From assembly GCA_011523735.1 (NCBI GenBank), contig WTGB01000005.1:1-61457 (forward strand): a stretch of 61,457 bases of DNA. Reading direction: 5' to 3'. The notes beneath the pieces were generated by a model. That model made no database searches. It saw nothing but the letters and a program-made list of their open reading frames with translations, and was not told where the DNA came from. This document shows positions 1 through 8,720 of the stretch, in pieces (the first letter of the stretch is position 1; each line of letters opens with the position of its first letter). Origin of the DNA: Chloroflexota bacterium (lineage in GTDB: Bacteria; Chloroflexota; Anaerolineae; Aggregatilineales; Phototrophicaceae). Position numbers and translations under genes: made by a program.

Positions 1-113
1 ACATTGCCCCAAATGTGCCAGAAGCGGATCGTGACACGGTCGTCATCCTGCGCCAGGGTCAGGGATGGCAGCAAGATCAGAACCACAAGCATCAAAATAA
101 TTATCCTATTCAT
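1..113 (-). CDS. ABC transporter substrate-binding protein, N-terminal part (runs off the left edge)
   Basis: The reverse strand has an ATG at 113 that opens a typical secretion signal: MNR, then a run of I, L, V and M, then a cleavage-like LTLAQ, followed by DDDRVTIRFWHIWG. The phrase 'VTIRFWHIWG' at the start of the mature protein is characteristic of family 1 extracellular solute-binding proteins of CUT1 sugar importers. Only 37 codons lie inside the window, so the substrate cannot be named. The gene points away from the regulator that starts at 425, a common arrangement for an importer and its local regulator. No lipobox cysteine is visible. Confidence 0.7.
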   Translation of the reverse strand, partial: MNRIIILMLVVLILLPSLTLAQDDDRVTIRFWHIWGN

Positions 114-222
114 GAGATTGTCCTTTCCAATATACGTCCTTGATGCAGCAAGCCGCAAAAAAACTGCCCACGCCAGCCTGCAAGTGTAGATTATAGACAT
201 GTCGCAGGCTCTTGTCGGTTTG

Positions 223-262
223 TTGAGGAAATTGGCATATCAACGTACAATATTGTTGAACA
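223..262 (+). promoter_or_regulatory. Putative promoter and operator of the XRE/SorC-like regulator
   Basis: TTGAGG at 223-228 and TACAAT at 246-251 are separated by 17 bases and point at the regulator gene starting at 425. The palindrome TGTTGAACA lies at 254-262, over the expected transcription start, where an autoregulatory operator would sit. The rest of the 311-base gap between the two divergent genes (114-424) shows nothing else that I recognise. Confidence 0.45.
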
Positions 263-424
263 TCAATCACATACCTTCACATTTACTGAAGTTTCTTCGC
301 CGCAACCGTTCGCAAAACGATGCGATTGAGGCGCTCTGAACCGAAAGAAAATGCCCGTCGAAAACAGCACTCATTTATTTTTGAAATCCCCGAATTATTC
401 TTTGCTGCCTCGAGGTGGAGTTTC

Positions 425-1777
425 ATGACTTTTCCGCAACGACTGAAGCAGATACTGAAGAAGCGAAAAATAACGCAAAGGGAACTGGCGCATCGACTGG
501 GGGTTTCGGAAGGCGGGGTTGCTAATTGGATGAGCGGCACAATGCCTTCGGTTGCCCGTTTGATACAGATCTGTCGCGTCTTGGATGTCAGCAGCGACTA
601 CTTGCTGGGCATAGACGAGCACGGATGTATCGAGCACTATGAACATGGCGCATTGGGCTGGACCACGAATATCCCCGAGAATCTATCTGAAGAATTGCGC
701 GAAGAATATCGTCAGGGCGTCCGGTTCTTTGAGGCGGTAGTACAAGATGGATTGCGCGAGTCTGAATTGACGGGTCCGAATGGTCGATTCGAGGGACAAT
801 CCATAGCCGGCCTCGAACGATCGTTTCGCACAACAGTCTTTGCAAATGCGCTAAAACTGACTAGGATTGGTCGAAATCATCTGCTGGAGGATGACTTACT
901 AAAACTATATTCACCACAACTGAAGCAAGCGCTTGTGGTTGAGTTGCCTAAAGGGCGGGAGAGCTCTAGAAGCTGCACATCCTCCCATGTGTTCAACGTC
1001 GAGTTCCTGGCACATTGCGCCGCTACAGAAGTCTTCCCCGCGCTTGAAGAAGGGGCGATCGGAATCGGACCCGGCTATACGCTTTATCGCTGTGCAGAAT
1101 TGATTCCGCCCAGCCAACATCAGTACAAAGGCATCACCTGGGCTTCCACCATGGAAGTCAACGACCACCAGCAAGAGGCGGCTTCTGTTTCTTCGAATTT
1201 GGCCGTTAAACTGTTGGCGTCGCGCAATCCAAACACGCGGGCGTTTTACTTGCCCTACCTGGACACTGAGCGCCGGAATCTGCACAGGGACGACTTGGAC
1301 GCGCATCAAGCTCAGGCGGCGGCGACAGTAGAAGAATTACGAGTGGCGCGCGCCATTCTTATGACCGTGGGCGGTGTTTCCGCCGCCGACATCAGGAACT
1401 CGTTGGCTTCCCCGAAAAGGCGCACATTCAGTCCGAAGTTTCTTTACAGTCTTCACGAACAATTGCGACTAGAAGACAAGGCGACATCCTTCAGCGGCGA
1501 GGTGCTGGGGCATTTGCTGGGTAACAATGCCCAAAGCATTGGCAGCCCATCGTTTCGATCGATTCAGGAGCGCAGGGTATATGCCCCCGCACTCAACCTG
1601 CTGAGAAATGTGATAGACCGAAACAGCGGCTTCGTCTGGGTCATCGCTACCGGGGACCACAAAAAGGTCGCGACTGAAATGGCTGTCAGAAACCGGCTCG
1701 CAAACGCGCTGGTAATTGATGAAGAGGTCGCCGAATTCCTGATCGAAGCCAAGCGCGTGCGCCGGGACTCAGTGTGA
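425..1777 (+). CDS. XRE-type HTH regulator fused to a SorC-like sugar-binding domain
   Basis: The start at ATG 425 is preferred over upstream codons because GGTGGAG lies about five bases before it, and translation then begins directly with the HTH (MTFPQRLKQIL). Residues 1-62 form a Cro/CI (XRE) helix-turn-helix with TQRELAHRLGVSEGGVANW. The C-terminal two thirds carry blocks typical of the SorC/DeoR-like effector domain: SSNLAVKLLAS followed by FYLPYLD, then ELRVARAILMTVGGVS, and near the end ATGDHKKVATEMAV with a final ANALVIDEEVAEFL. SorC domains sense sugar phosphates and normally follow their own DeoR- or sigma-like HTH, so an XRE head is unusual. The gene is divergent from a sugar-importer gene and upstream of the amino-sugar cluster, which fits control of one of these. 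The domain call rests on motif resemblance; about 450 residues. Confidence 0.7.
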   Translation: MTFPQRLKQILKKRKITQRELAHRLGVSEGGVANWMSGTMPSVARLIQICRVLDVSSDYLLGIDEHGCIEHYEHGALGWTTNIPENLSEELREEYRQGVRFFEAVVQDGLRESELTGPNGRFEGQSIAGLERSFRTTVFANALKLTRIGRNHLLEDDLLKLYSPQLKQALVVELPKGRESSRSCTSSHVFNVEFLAHCAATEVFPALEEGAIGIGPGYTLYRCAELIPPSQHQYKGITWASTMEVNDHQQEAASVSSNLAVKLLASRNPNTRAFYLPYLDTERRNLHRDDLDAHQAQAAATVEELRVARAILMTVGGVSAADIRNSLASPKRRTFSPKFLYSLHEQLRLEDKATSFSGEVLGHLLGNNAQSIGSPSFRSIQERRVYAPALNLLRNVIDRNSGFVWVIATGDHKKVATEMAVRNRLANALVIDEEVAEFLIEAKRVRRDSV

Positions 1778-1922
1778 TCACGGCAGCACCCTGGCGCCTG
1801 CAAAGTGATTTGGATTTTGTCAAAGCTATGCACATTGCTTGAATTGCGCTGTAAGGTCTGCCATTCAAGCAGCTTGACCCGTCACGGCACGGCGTACGGT
1901 AGCGCGCGCTTGTGAGGCGTCA

Positions 1923-3107
1923 TCAGCCGTCCGCAATAGCCGCAGTGAACTCGTCCCGTGTCTGATATACCAACTCGCCTCCAATTAACGTCGCCTGTAG
2001 TCCGCGTTCTTCATCCCAAATGACGAGATCAGCATCCGTCCCCACCATTAGAGAGCCCTTCTGCGGATAGATGCCGATTGAGCGCGCCGGCACAGTCGTG
2101 AACATAGGCAGAGCCTCAGCCAGCGAGAGGTCGCAGAAACGCATCATATTTCTGAGCGCTTCCGGCATGGTCAGCGTGCTGCCGGCCAGGCTGCCGTCAC
2201 GATCGCGAGCGATGCCGTCTTTGACGATGACCGAGACATCGCCCATGCCAAATTCGCCATCGGACAGGCCAGCCGCGCGCATGGCATCGGTTATGGCCAG
2301 CACGCGCTCACTGCCGACCAAACGCAGCAGCAGCTTGACCACAGCCGGATGCACATGCACGCCATCGGGAATAATCTGAAAACTCACCTGGGGATGCTCG
2401 CTGGCGGCGACGAAGAGCCCCGGCTGCCGATGATGGATGGGGCCCATGCCGTTGAATGTATGCGTGATCTGCCGCAAGCCCTCGGCGATATATTCATGCA
2501 TGGCTTCATAACTCGCGCCGCTATGTCCCAGCGCAACGGTAATGCCGCGCTCAACGGCCGCCTTCATCAATGCCTCGGCGCCAGCAAGCTCCGGCGCCAG
2601 CGTAATCAGCTTGATCTGCCCCGAATCGAGCCAGGGCAAATATTCCTCTGCCAGGGGGGCGCGCAAATGCGCCTCGGGCTGTGAACCGCGATAGTCCCGA
2701 TTGAGATAAGGTCCCTCGAGATGCACGCCCAGAAAGGGGCTGTGCGGTCGATTGGCGTAGGCGCGCATCGCCGCCAGCGCCGCCTCAATCCGCTCGCGCG
2801 TGTCCGACATCGTCGTGCCGAGAAAGCTGGTCACCCCCTGCCGCAGCAGAAAATCGCACAAGCCTTGCAGCGACGCCTCGGAAGCATCCATCACATCGCA
2901 GTCCTTGCTACCATGCAAATGGACATCCACGAAGCCGGGCAGCACATAAGCGCCAGCGCCGTCGATGCGCCGATCGCCGGGCATCGGCTCGATGCGAGCA
3001 GAAGGACGCCGGGCATTGATGAAGCCCTCGGCGATGATCAGCGTCTGCCCGCTGACGAAGCGGTCTTCTTGCCAGATTCGGCTGTTTTCGATCAATGTGC
3101 GGGACAC
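1923..3107 (-). CDS. nagA: N-acetylglucosamine-6-phosphate deacetylase
   Basis: This cytoplasmic amidohydrolase removes acetate from N-acetylglucosamine-6-phosphate to give glucosamine-6-phosphate. The family signature is clear: PGFVDVHLHG (metal-binding HxH near residue 64), FLGVHLEGPYLN, ITLAPE, ALGHSGASYE, THTFNGMGPIHHRQPG, and the catalytic Asp in LAITDAMRAAGL. The GTG at 3107 is taken as the start. It gives 394 residues, close to the family norm, and has AAAGGAGAG upstream; the longer open frame runs through the divergent promoter. Divergently transcribed from the SIS/hexosaminidase genes, it completes a pathway that delivers glucosamine-6-phosphate for deamination by one of those SIS proteins. 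Confidence 0.9.
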   Translation of the reverse strand: MSRTLIENSRIWQEDRFVSGQTLIIAEGFINARRPSARIEPMPGDRRIDGAGAYVLPGFVDVHLHGSKDCDVMDASEASLQGLCDFLLRQGVTSFLGTTMSDTRERIEAALAAMRAYANRPHSPFLGVHLEGPYLNRDYRGSQPEAHLRAPLAEEYLPWLDSGQIKLITLAPELAGAEALMKAAVERGITVALGHSGASYEAMHEYIAEGLRQITHTFNGMGPIHHRQPGLFVAASEHPQVSFQIIPDGVHVHPAVVKLLLRLVGSERVLAITDAMRAAGLSDGEFGMGDVSVIVKDGIARDRDGSLAGSTLTMPEALRNMMRFCDLSLAEALPMFTTVPARSIGIYPQKGSLMVGTDADLVIWDEERGLQATLIGGELVYQTRDEFTAAIADG

Positions 3108-3162
3108 GCTCGGCTGACTCTCCTTTTGGACTTGTTCCGCAATGTGAATGAACGTGAATGAG

Positions 3163-3250
3163 AGTATAGCAGCAACTGCCGGTGCTGCTATCGGAGAAAT
3201 AGTCCTGCGCCAAAACGCTAATCTATCAACTGTTCGCGGGTCTGCTACAA
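3163..3250. promoter_or_regulatory. Divergent promoter region between nagA and the SIS/hexosaminidase operon
   Basis: On the minus strand TATACT (3168-3163) is preceded by TGC, an extended -10, about 50 bases before the nagA GTG. On the plus strand TACAAT at 3245-3250 lies about 25 bases before the ribosome site of the SIS gene. Neither has a convincing -35 box, so both are weak sequence-only calls. No palindrome that would mark an operator was recognised here. Confidence 0.35.
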
Positions 3251-3285
3251 TGACCGACCTAATGAATATGAGCGAGGAGACCTGG

Positions 3286-4326
3286 ATGGTCCGGGGCAAG
3301 CACACCCTGCAAGAAATTATGAGCCAGCCCGATGTCTGGGCGGAGGCTCTGGCCGCCTTCAGCGCCGGGCAAGAGCGCCTTCAATCCCTGTTCGCCGCGG
3401 CTGACTTCGACCAGGTCATCGTCAGCGGCTGCGGCTCAACCTACTACCTCGCCCTCAGCGCTGCCCGCCTCCTGCGCAAGAGCGGTCTCGACGCGGTCGC
3501 TTTGCCCGCCTCCGAGTTGTTGCTCCATGTCGATTCCATTTGCCTGCCCCAGCGGCGCTATATGCTGCTGACCGTCTCGCGCTCCGGCGCCACCAGCGAA
3601 ACCGTCCGCGCCCAGCAAAACTTCAAATCCAAAATCGGCGGACCCGTCCTCACCGTCACTTGCAATAGCGGCAGCCCGCTCGCCCAAGAAGCTGACCTCG
3701 CCATCGCCATCGACGCCGCGCAGGAAGTCAGCGTCGCCCAGACCCGCTCTTTCAGCAGCATGTTGGTCGCGCTGCAGCAGCTTGCCGCGCTCGTTGCGGA
3801 CCACGAACTCTCCGCCAGCTATTCGCTCCCCGCCATCTGCCACGACCTGCTGGAGACCTATGCCGACCTCGCTCTGTCGCTGGGAGAAAACAGCGCCATC
3901 ACAAAATTCTTCTTCCTCGGCTCAGGCGCGCTCTATGGCATCGCCTGCGAAGCCATGCTCAAGATGAAAGAGATGTCCCTGTCATACAGCGAGGCCTATC
4001 ACACGCTGGAATTCCGCCACGGACCGATGTCAATGGCCGGCAGCGACAGCCTCGTTATCGGCTTGATCTCGCCGGAGTCCGCCCGGCAGGAAACCCGCGT
4101 GCTGGCTGAAATGGTCGACATGGGCGCATCCGTATTGGCGATCGGTCAAGCGCCCGGGCAACAGGAACATCAAATCACTTTGCCGGCCGACTTGCCGCCC
4201 TGGTGCGCGCCGGTCCTGCATCTGCCCGCCCTGCAATTGCTCGCCTACCAGCGCGCGATTTACAATGGCTGCGATCCCGATAATCCGCATCAGCTCAGCG
4301 CCGTTATCTCGCTGGACGACATTTGA
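3286..4326 (+). CDS. Double-SIS-domain sugar isomerase/deaminase (GlmS C-terminal-like, AgaS/NagB-II type)
   Basis: The protein has two SIS sugar-phosphate-binding folds. The first contains VSGCGSTYYLALSAARLL and MLLTVSRSGATSET; the second contains FFLGSGALYGIACEAMLKMKE and the SEAYHTLEFRHGPMS block typical of GlmS isomerase domains. The glutaminase domain of GlmS is absent, so it probably deaminates or isomerises an imported amino-sugar phosphate rather than making glucosamine-6-phosphate. ATG 3286 is chosen because AGGAG ends six bases upstream; upstream in-frame ATGs at 3250, 3262 and 3268 lack such a site. It leads an operon with the hexosaminidase (33-base gap) and a second SIS gene. No classical NagB is present, so this is the natural candidate for that step. 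Confidence 0.8.
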   Translation: MVRGKHTLQEIMSQPDVWAEALAAFSAGQERLQSLFAAADFDQVIVSGCGSTYYLALSAARLLRKSGLDAVALPASELLLHVDSICLPQRRYMLLTVSRSGATSETVRAQQNFKSKIGGPVLTVTCNSGSPLAQEADLAIAIDAAQEVSVAQTRSFSSMLVALQQLAALVADHELSASYSLPAICHDLLETYADLALSLGENSAITKFFFLGSGALYGIACEAMLKMKEMSLSYSEAYHTLEFRHGPMSMAGSDSLVIGLISPESARQETRVLAEMVDMGASVLAIGQAPGQQEHQITLPADLPPWCAPVLHLPALQLLAYQRAIYNGCDPDNPHQLSAVISLDDI

Positions 4327-4358
4327 CGCAAATTAAGATAAACGAGGTGAAGTTCACT

Positions 4359-5909
4359 ATGTCCGAAATCACACTCTTTCCCCAACCGCAAAACATTGAG
4401 CGCAAACCGGGCGCATTCCGCATCAATGCGCATACGCGGCTATTTTCCGCTGATAGCGCCATCGCTGAGATGCTCGCCGACTACCTGCGACCGGCGACCG
4501 GCTTCGGCCTGCCAGCGCATCCGCTGGACGACGACATAGCTTCCGCCGCGCAGAACGCGATCTTGCTCATTCGGTCCGCTGCCGATGAGGCCCCCGAAGG
4601 CTATTCCTTGACCGTAGAACCGGGGCGCGCCATCATCGCCGCCGCGCATCGTCAGGGCTTCCTGCATGGCATCCAAACGCTGCGCCAATTGCTGCCGCCG
4701 CAGATCCTCAGCAGCGAACAGGTTGAGGGCATAGACTGGACGATTCCCGCCGTCGCCATCAGCGATTCGCCGGCTTTTGGCTGGCGCGGCATCCATCTTG
4801 ATGTCGGCCGGCACATGTTCCCGGTCGAATTCATCAAGAAACTGCTTGATGCTTTGGCTTTCTACAAATACAACACCTTCCACTGGCACCTGACGGAAGA
4901 TCAGGGATGGCGGATCGAAATCAAGAAATACCCGCGCCTGACCGAGGTCGGCGCCTATCGCGCGGAAACGATCGTCTCCGGCACCTGGGACCAATACGAT
5001 GGCGTTCCCTATGGCGGCTTTTACACGCAGGACGAAGTGCGCGAGGTGGTCGCTTACGCCTCCGAGCGGGGCATCACCGTCGTGCCGGAGATCGAATTGC
5101 CGGGCCACAGCGTCGCCGCCCTCACCGCCTATCCGAACTTGGGCTGCATCGGCGAAGGCTACGAAGTGCGCCGGACCTGGGGCATTGCCGAAGACATCTT
5201 CTGCGCTGGCAAGGACGAAGTATTCGACTTCTTGAAGGATGTCTTAGCGGAAGTCCTTGAGCTATTCCCATCGGAGTACATCCACATCGGCGGCGATGAA
5301 GCGCCCAAGCCGCGCTGGGAAAACTGCCCGGCTTGTCAGGCGCGCATACAAGCCGAAAATCTCGCCGATGAACACGAACTGCAAAGCTGGTTCATCCGCC
5401 AGATCGAAACCTGGCTGAACGAGCGCAGACGCAACCTGGTCGGCTGGGATGAGATCCTGGAAGGCGGCTTGGCGCCCAAAGCCACCGTCATGAGCTGGCG
5501 CGGCAGTGATGGGGGCATCGCCGCCGCCAACGCCGGGCACGATGTCGTCATGACGCCGAACACATACTGCTACCTCGATTATTATCAGTCCGAAGACACC
5601 GACAGCGAGCCTTGGGCCATCCCCGCCATTCTCCCGCTGCGGCAGGTCTGGCAGTTTGAGGTGATCCCGGAGCAAATTGACGCGGACAAGCGGCATCACA
5701 TCCTGGGCGGTCAAGGCAATATCTGGACCGAATATATGCCGAACTCCGATCATGTCGAATATATGATGTTCCCGCGAGCCATCGCCATCGCCGATGTGCT
5801 CTGGAATCATCCGGCGGAGCGCGATTATGACGCTCTGCTTGCGCGGCTGGGATGGCATCTGCCCTGCCTCGAGGCCATGGGACTCAATTACCGCCCGCTC
5901 GACGACTGA
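4359..5909 (+). CDS. Beta-N-acetylhexosaminidase, glycoside hydrolase family 20
   Basis: GH20 enzymes release terminal GlcNAc or GalNAc from glycans by substrate-assisted catalysis. The N-terminal non-catalytic domain (LFPQPQNIERKPGAF) is followed by the TIM barrel with GWRGIHLDVGRHMFPVEF, FHWHLTEDQGWRIEI and the catalytic Asp-Glu pair at about residues 313-314 in HIGGDEAPK. ATG 4359 has GAGGTGAAG upstream; the open frame before it starts only at a TTG overlapping the previous stop. There is no signal peptide, so the enzyme should act in the cytoplasm on short imported oligosaccharides, which fits its position between two SIS genes and opposite nagA. 516 residues, a normal length. Confidence 0.92.
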   Translation: MSEITLFPQPQNIERKPGAFRINAHTRLFSADSAIAEMLADYLRPATGFGLPAHPLDDDIASAAQNAILLIRSAADEAPEGYSLTVEPGRAIIAAAHRQGFLHGIQTLRQLLPPQILSSEQVEGIDWTIPAVAISDSPAFGWRGIHLDVGRHMFPVEFIKKLLDALAFYKYNTFHWHLTEDQGWRIEIKKYPRLTEVGAYRAETIVSGTWDQYDGVPYGGFYTQDEVREVVAYASERGITVVPEIELPGHSVAALTAYPNLGCIGEGYEVRRTWGIAEDIFCAGKDEVFDFLKDVLAEVLELFPSEYIHIGGDEAPKPRWENCPACQARIQAENLADEHELQSWFIRQIETWLNERRRNLVGWDEILEGGLAPKATVMSWRGSDGGIAAANAGHDVVMTPNTYCYLDYYQSEDTDSEPWAIPAILPLRQVWQFEVIPEQIDADKRHHILGGQGNIWTEYMPNSDHVEYMMFPRAIAIADVLWNHPAERDYDALLARLGWHLPCLEAMGLNYRPLDD

Positions 5910-5930
5910 GCGCCCACAGCGAGGACAGAC

Positions 5931-6962
5931 ATGCACCTGCAAAAGGAAATCGCGCAACAACCCGGAGTCATCACACGGCTGTTGGATGAAGGTGGCGCAG
6001 CTATCGAGGCGGCCGCCGCCGCCATCCGCGACCGCAATCCCGTCTTTGCCTGCATCGCCGCCCGCGGCACTTCAGACAATGCCGCTCATTATGCCCAATA
6101 CATGTTTGGGGCGCTGCTTCGCCTGCCGGTCATGCTGGCGACGCCCTCCTTGCACACGGTCTATGAGACACCGCCCGACTTGTCCAAGGCGCTGGTCATC
6201 GGCATTTCTCAGTCGGGCCAGGCGGAAGATGTCCGCGCGGTATTGGCTGATGCCAATCAGCAGGGCGCGCTTACGCTGGCGCTCACCAATTTTGAGGATT
6301 CGCCCCTGGCGCAGACCGCCCAATTTCACTTGCCGCTGCTGGCCGAGCGGGAATTGAGCGTCGCCGCCACCAAAACCTACACCGCCCAACTCACCCTCAT
6401 CGCCATGCTGACGAGCGCGCTGGCGGAAAGCCAAGCCATGTGGAATGAATTGAAGAGCCTGCCCCGGCTGGCGGCGCAGGCGCTGAGCTTCTGCGAAGAT
6501 ATCGCTGGCTGGGCGGAGCGTTACCGCTACTGTGACCGACTGGTCACTTTGGGGCGCGGCTTCAATTACGCCACCGCCTGCGAGATCAGCCTCAAAGTCA
6601 AGGAGCTAACCTATATCGCCAGCGAAGGCTACAGCGAAGCGAATTTTCGCCATGGTCCGATCGCCGCCATCGATCGCGGGCACCCGGTCGTCCTGGTCTC
6701 CCCCCAGGGCAAAAATCTCGCGGGCATGGTGGATATGCGCGAGAGGCTTGAAGAACTGGGGGCGGAAAGTCTGATCATAAGCAACAACAGCGACTTGCTC
6801 AGACAAGGGACGCAAGCTATGTCCATCCCATCGGCCTCGGAATGGCTCAGTCCGATTTTGGCGGTGATGCCCGGTCAGGTCTTCGCCATGCGGCAGGCGC
6901 TCGCCCGCGGCTACGAACTCGATAAACCGCGGGGCTTGTCGAAGGTGACGGTTACGGAGTGA
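5931..6962 (+). CDS. Second double-SIS-domain protein (GlmS isomerase-like)
   Basis: It begins 21 bases after the hexosaminidase stop with GAGGACAG as ribosome site. Motifs: CIAARGTSDNAAHYAQYMFG and LVIGISQSGQAEDVRAVL in the first SIS fold; ERELSVAATKTYTAQL; then LVTLGRGFNYATACEISLKV, YSEANFRHGPIAAIDRG and a final ELDKPRGLSKVTVTE. The last block is the signature of GlmS-like SIS proteins that include NagB-II glucosamine-6-phosphate deaminases and frlB-like deglycases. It is a distinct subgroup from the SIS protein at 3286, so the two probably take different amino-sugar phosphates. 343 residues. Confidence 0.82.
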   Translation: MHLQKEIAQQPGVITRLLDEGGAAIEAAAAAIRDRNPVFACIAARGTSDNAAHYAQYMFGALLRLPVMLATPSLHTVYETPPDLSKALVIGISQSGQAEDVRAVLADANQQGALTLALTNFEDSPLAQTAQFHLPLLAERELSVAATKTYTAQLTLIAMLTSALAESQAMWNELKSLPRLAAQALSFCEDIAGWAERYRYCDRLVTLGRGFNYATACEISLKVKELTYIASEGYSEANFRHGPIAAIDRGHPVVLVSPQGKNLAGMVDMRERLEELGAESLIISNNSDLLRQGTQAMSIPSASEWLSPILAVMPGQVFAMRQALARGYELDKPRGLSKVTVTE

Positions 6963-7043
6963 GCGGCATCGACCGCTGGACCGGTGTTTGATCAGGCCGA
7001 TCGCCAAGAGCCGGGCGCCAAGATCGCTACAGACAGGCCGCCC

Positions 7044-8609
7044 CTAACTGTCGCCAAATGCCGCTGCAAATGCAATCACCTTCTCGCTCGCGCTGAAGAT
7101 TTCGTCTATGTAGGGAATATCTTCGGCCGGCAGACCAATAAACGACAGGAGTGCGACCGCCGGAACTGTGTCGCCCTCAAGCTGATACAGCAGCCTTCCG
7201 GCTTGAATCGCTTCCTGGCAGGGCGCAAATTCCCGCCAGCCTTTTCCCCTTAATGACACGCGCACCCGGCCGATGATCAGCAGATCGTCGAGTGATCCAA
7301 TGTTCTGAATCATGCTGTCCTGGTGGGCCAATTGCTTCATCAAGGAATTCGCCGCGTCTTGCGCGGATGCCCTGCATGCGGGCAAGCTGTCCGCCTGCGG
7401 CGTCGCCTCCGATGCGTCTCCACTCATCCGCTTTTCCTGCACCCAGGCTTTCACACGTTCTGCACCAGCCAGCGCCGCCTCCCGATACGGATTGCCCACA
7501 TCTACCTCGTTCACAAGCGCCAGCGCCATCATCGACGCGAAATCACTGGCGGCATTCGCAGCGACCAAGCTGATCTCAACCGATTGGGCGCAAAGCGGCA
7601 CATCTGACCAGAGGTCTTTGCGCCAGTCAAGGAACTTGTCGGTATATGCAAGCAGATCGTCCAATGATTCGAAGGATAAAGCTTCGCGCGCCAGGTCCTC
7701 CAGCGGGGAGAGCCAAACGGCGACGGCCGCCATGTCATCCGCCGAGCAAGCGGGCAATTCGGTCCCGAATGGTAGATCTATCGGAGCGTTTTCTGCGTTG
7801 CCTGTCCATTCTTTCAGTAGACGCAATGCCACTCCCATCTCAGTGTAATCAACCCATAACTGCTCATCGAGAGGGTTTTCGTTAATGGTCATTCCGCCGA
7901 TGCCCATGGCAAACATAATCGCGACATCGTTGGCGATCTGGCTCATAAGCGACCGGTAGCGAATCGCTTCGGCGCAAGGTCTAAGCTGCTCCCACAGGCC
8001 GGCGCGCCAAGGCAGCATTGCCGTGACATATTCGAGCAATTGACCTCGAAACAGAGTCTTCATCCCAGGCTCAATGACGGCTTCGCCTTCTTTCATCACA
8101 GCGAGCAGGCGCTCCAGGTCAGCCAGGTCACAGTCAGCGAGATAACGATCGCCGGCTGCCGGTTCGGCCGGTCGCACGCCACTTTCAATCAACGCGTTTA
8201 TTTCCGCAAAGTGGTGGTCAACACGCTCGCGGCCATTGTCCGCCGCGAACTGGCGCTGGGCATAAGGGTTCTCGTCCAAGGAGACGCCGGCATAAGCCAG
8301 CGCCGCCTTGGCGGAGACATCACTGCTCGTATCGGTCAACAATGCCGCCGTTTCAACCGCTTCGGCGCAAGGCGGCAAGCTCCACCACATGCGAAAACGC
8401 AAACCAGTCTGGTTTTCATGGTAAAAGATCAGAGAATCGACTGATTCTTCAACATCGGGTTCGTACTCGCGGAGCAAATTAAAGTTGCTTTGCTGGTCTA
8501 ACAAGTACTTCAACTCGTCGGCGGAACAGAGCGGCAAAACCTCGTACTGGCTTTGAATTGCCGGGGCGAAACTGAACAGCAGCAGGCATAGCATCATCGC
8601 TTTTCGCAT
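7044..8609 (-). CDS. Secreted protein with four Cys-paired repeats; function unknown
   Basis: A signal peptide (MRKAMMLCLLLFSFAPAIQS) precedes about four repeats of roughly 120 residues. Each repeat opens with a short L-x-x-C motif (LPLCSADEL, LADCDLADLERL, LPACSADDMAAV, LPACRASAQD). About 50 residues later comes a W-containing segment and a second Cys (WWSLPPCAEAVE, WEQLRPCAEAIR, WSDVPLCAQSVE, WREFAPCQEAIQ), then a helical block with an Asp, ending in ENPY, ENPL, GNPY or DIPY. Two cysteines per unit suggest one disulfide per repeat. I do not recognise the family. The paralogue at 9468-11741 shares the unit. AGGAA lies six bases before the ATG. The downstream gene is convergent. Confidence 0.75.
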   Translation of the reverse strand: MRKAMMLCLLLFSFAPAIQSQYEVLPLCSADELKYLLDQQSNFNLLREYEPDVEESVDSLIFYHENQTGLRFRMWWSLPPCAEAVETAALLTDTSSDVSAKAALAYAGVSLDENPYAQRQFAADNGRERVDHHFAEINALIESGVRPAEPAAGDRYLADCDLADLERLLAVMKEGEAVIEPGMKTLFRGQLLEYVTAMLPWRAGLWEQLRPCAEAIRYRSLMSQIANDVAIMFAMGIGGMTINENPLDEQLWVDYTEMGVALRLLKEWTGNAENAPIDLPFGTELPACSADDMAAVAVWLSPLEDLAREALSFESLDDLLAYTDKFLDWRKDLWSDVPLCAQSVEISLVAANAASDFASMMALALVNEVDVGNPYREAALAGAERVKAWVQEKRMSGDASEATPQADSLPACRASAQDAANSLMKQLAHQDSMIQNIGSLDDLLIIGRVRVSLRGKGWREFAPCQEAIQAGRLLYQLEGDTVPAVALLSFIGLPAEDIPYIDEIFSASEKVIAFAAAFGDS

Positions 8610-8656
8610 GGTTATTCCTGTCTAGAACTATAAATAAGCGCTTTCTGACGGATATG

Positions 8657-8714
8657 ATGCTCAGAATCCCTAACCGCATGCGATAGCGCGGGAACACATA
8701 AGCGCTCTGAGCAT
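8657..8714. other. Long-loop inverted repeat between the HAD and repeat-protein genes
   Basis: ATGCTCAGA (8657-8665) is exactly complementary to TCTGAGCAT (8706-8714), with 40 bases between the arms. It lies in the 111-base gap between the HAD phosphatase stop and the start of the 521-residue repeat protein. It could be a regulatory structure or binding site. No T-tract follows on either strand, so an intrinsic terminator is unlikely. Confidence 0.35.
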
Positions 8715-8720
8715 ACTCCT

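Noticed and set aside
911..1309. Long minus-strand frame opposite the XRE/SorC regulator
   Set aside because: It is a shadow of the plus-strand gene; it has no ribosome site and an unnatural composition.
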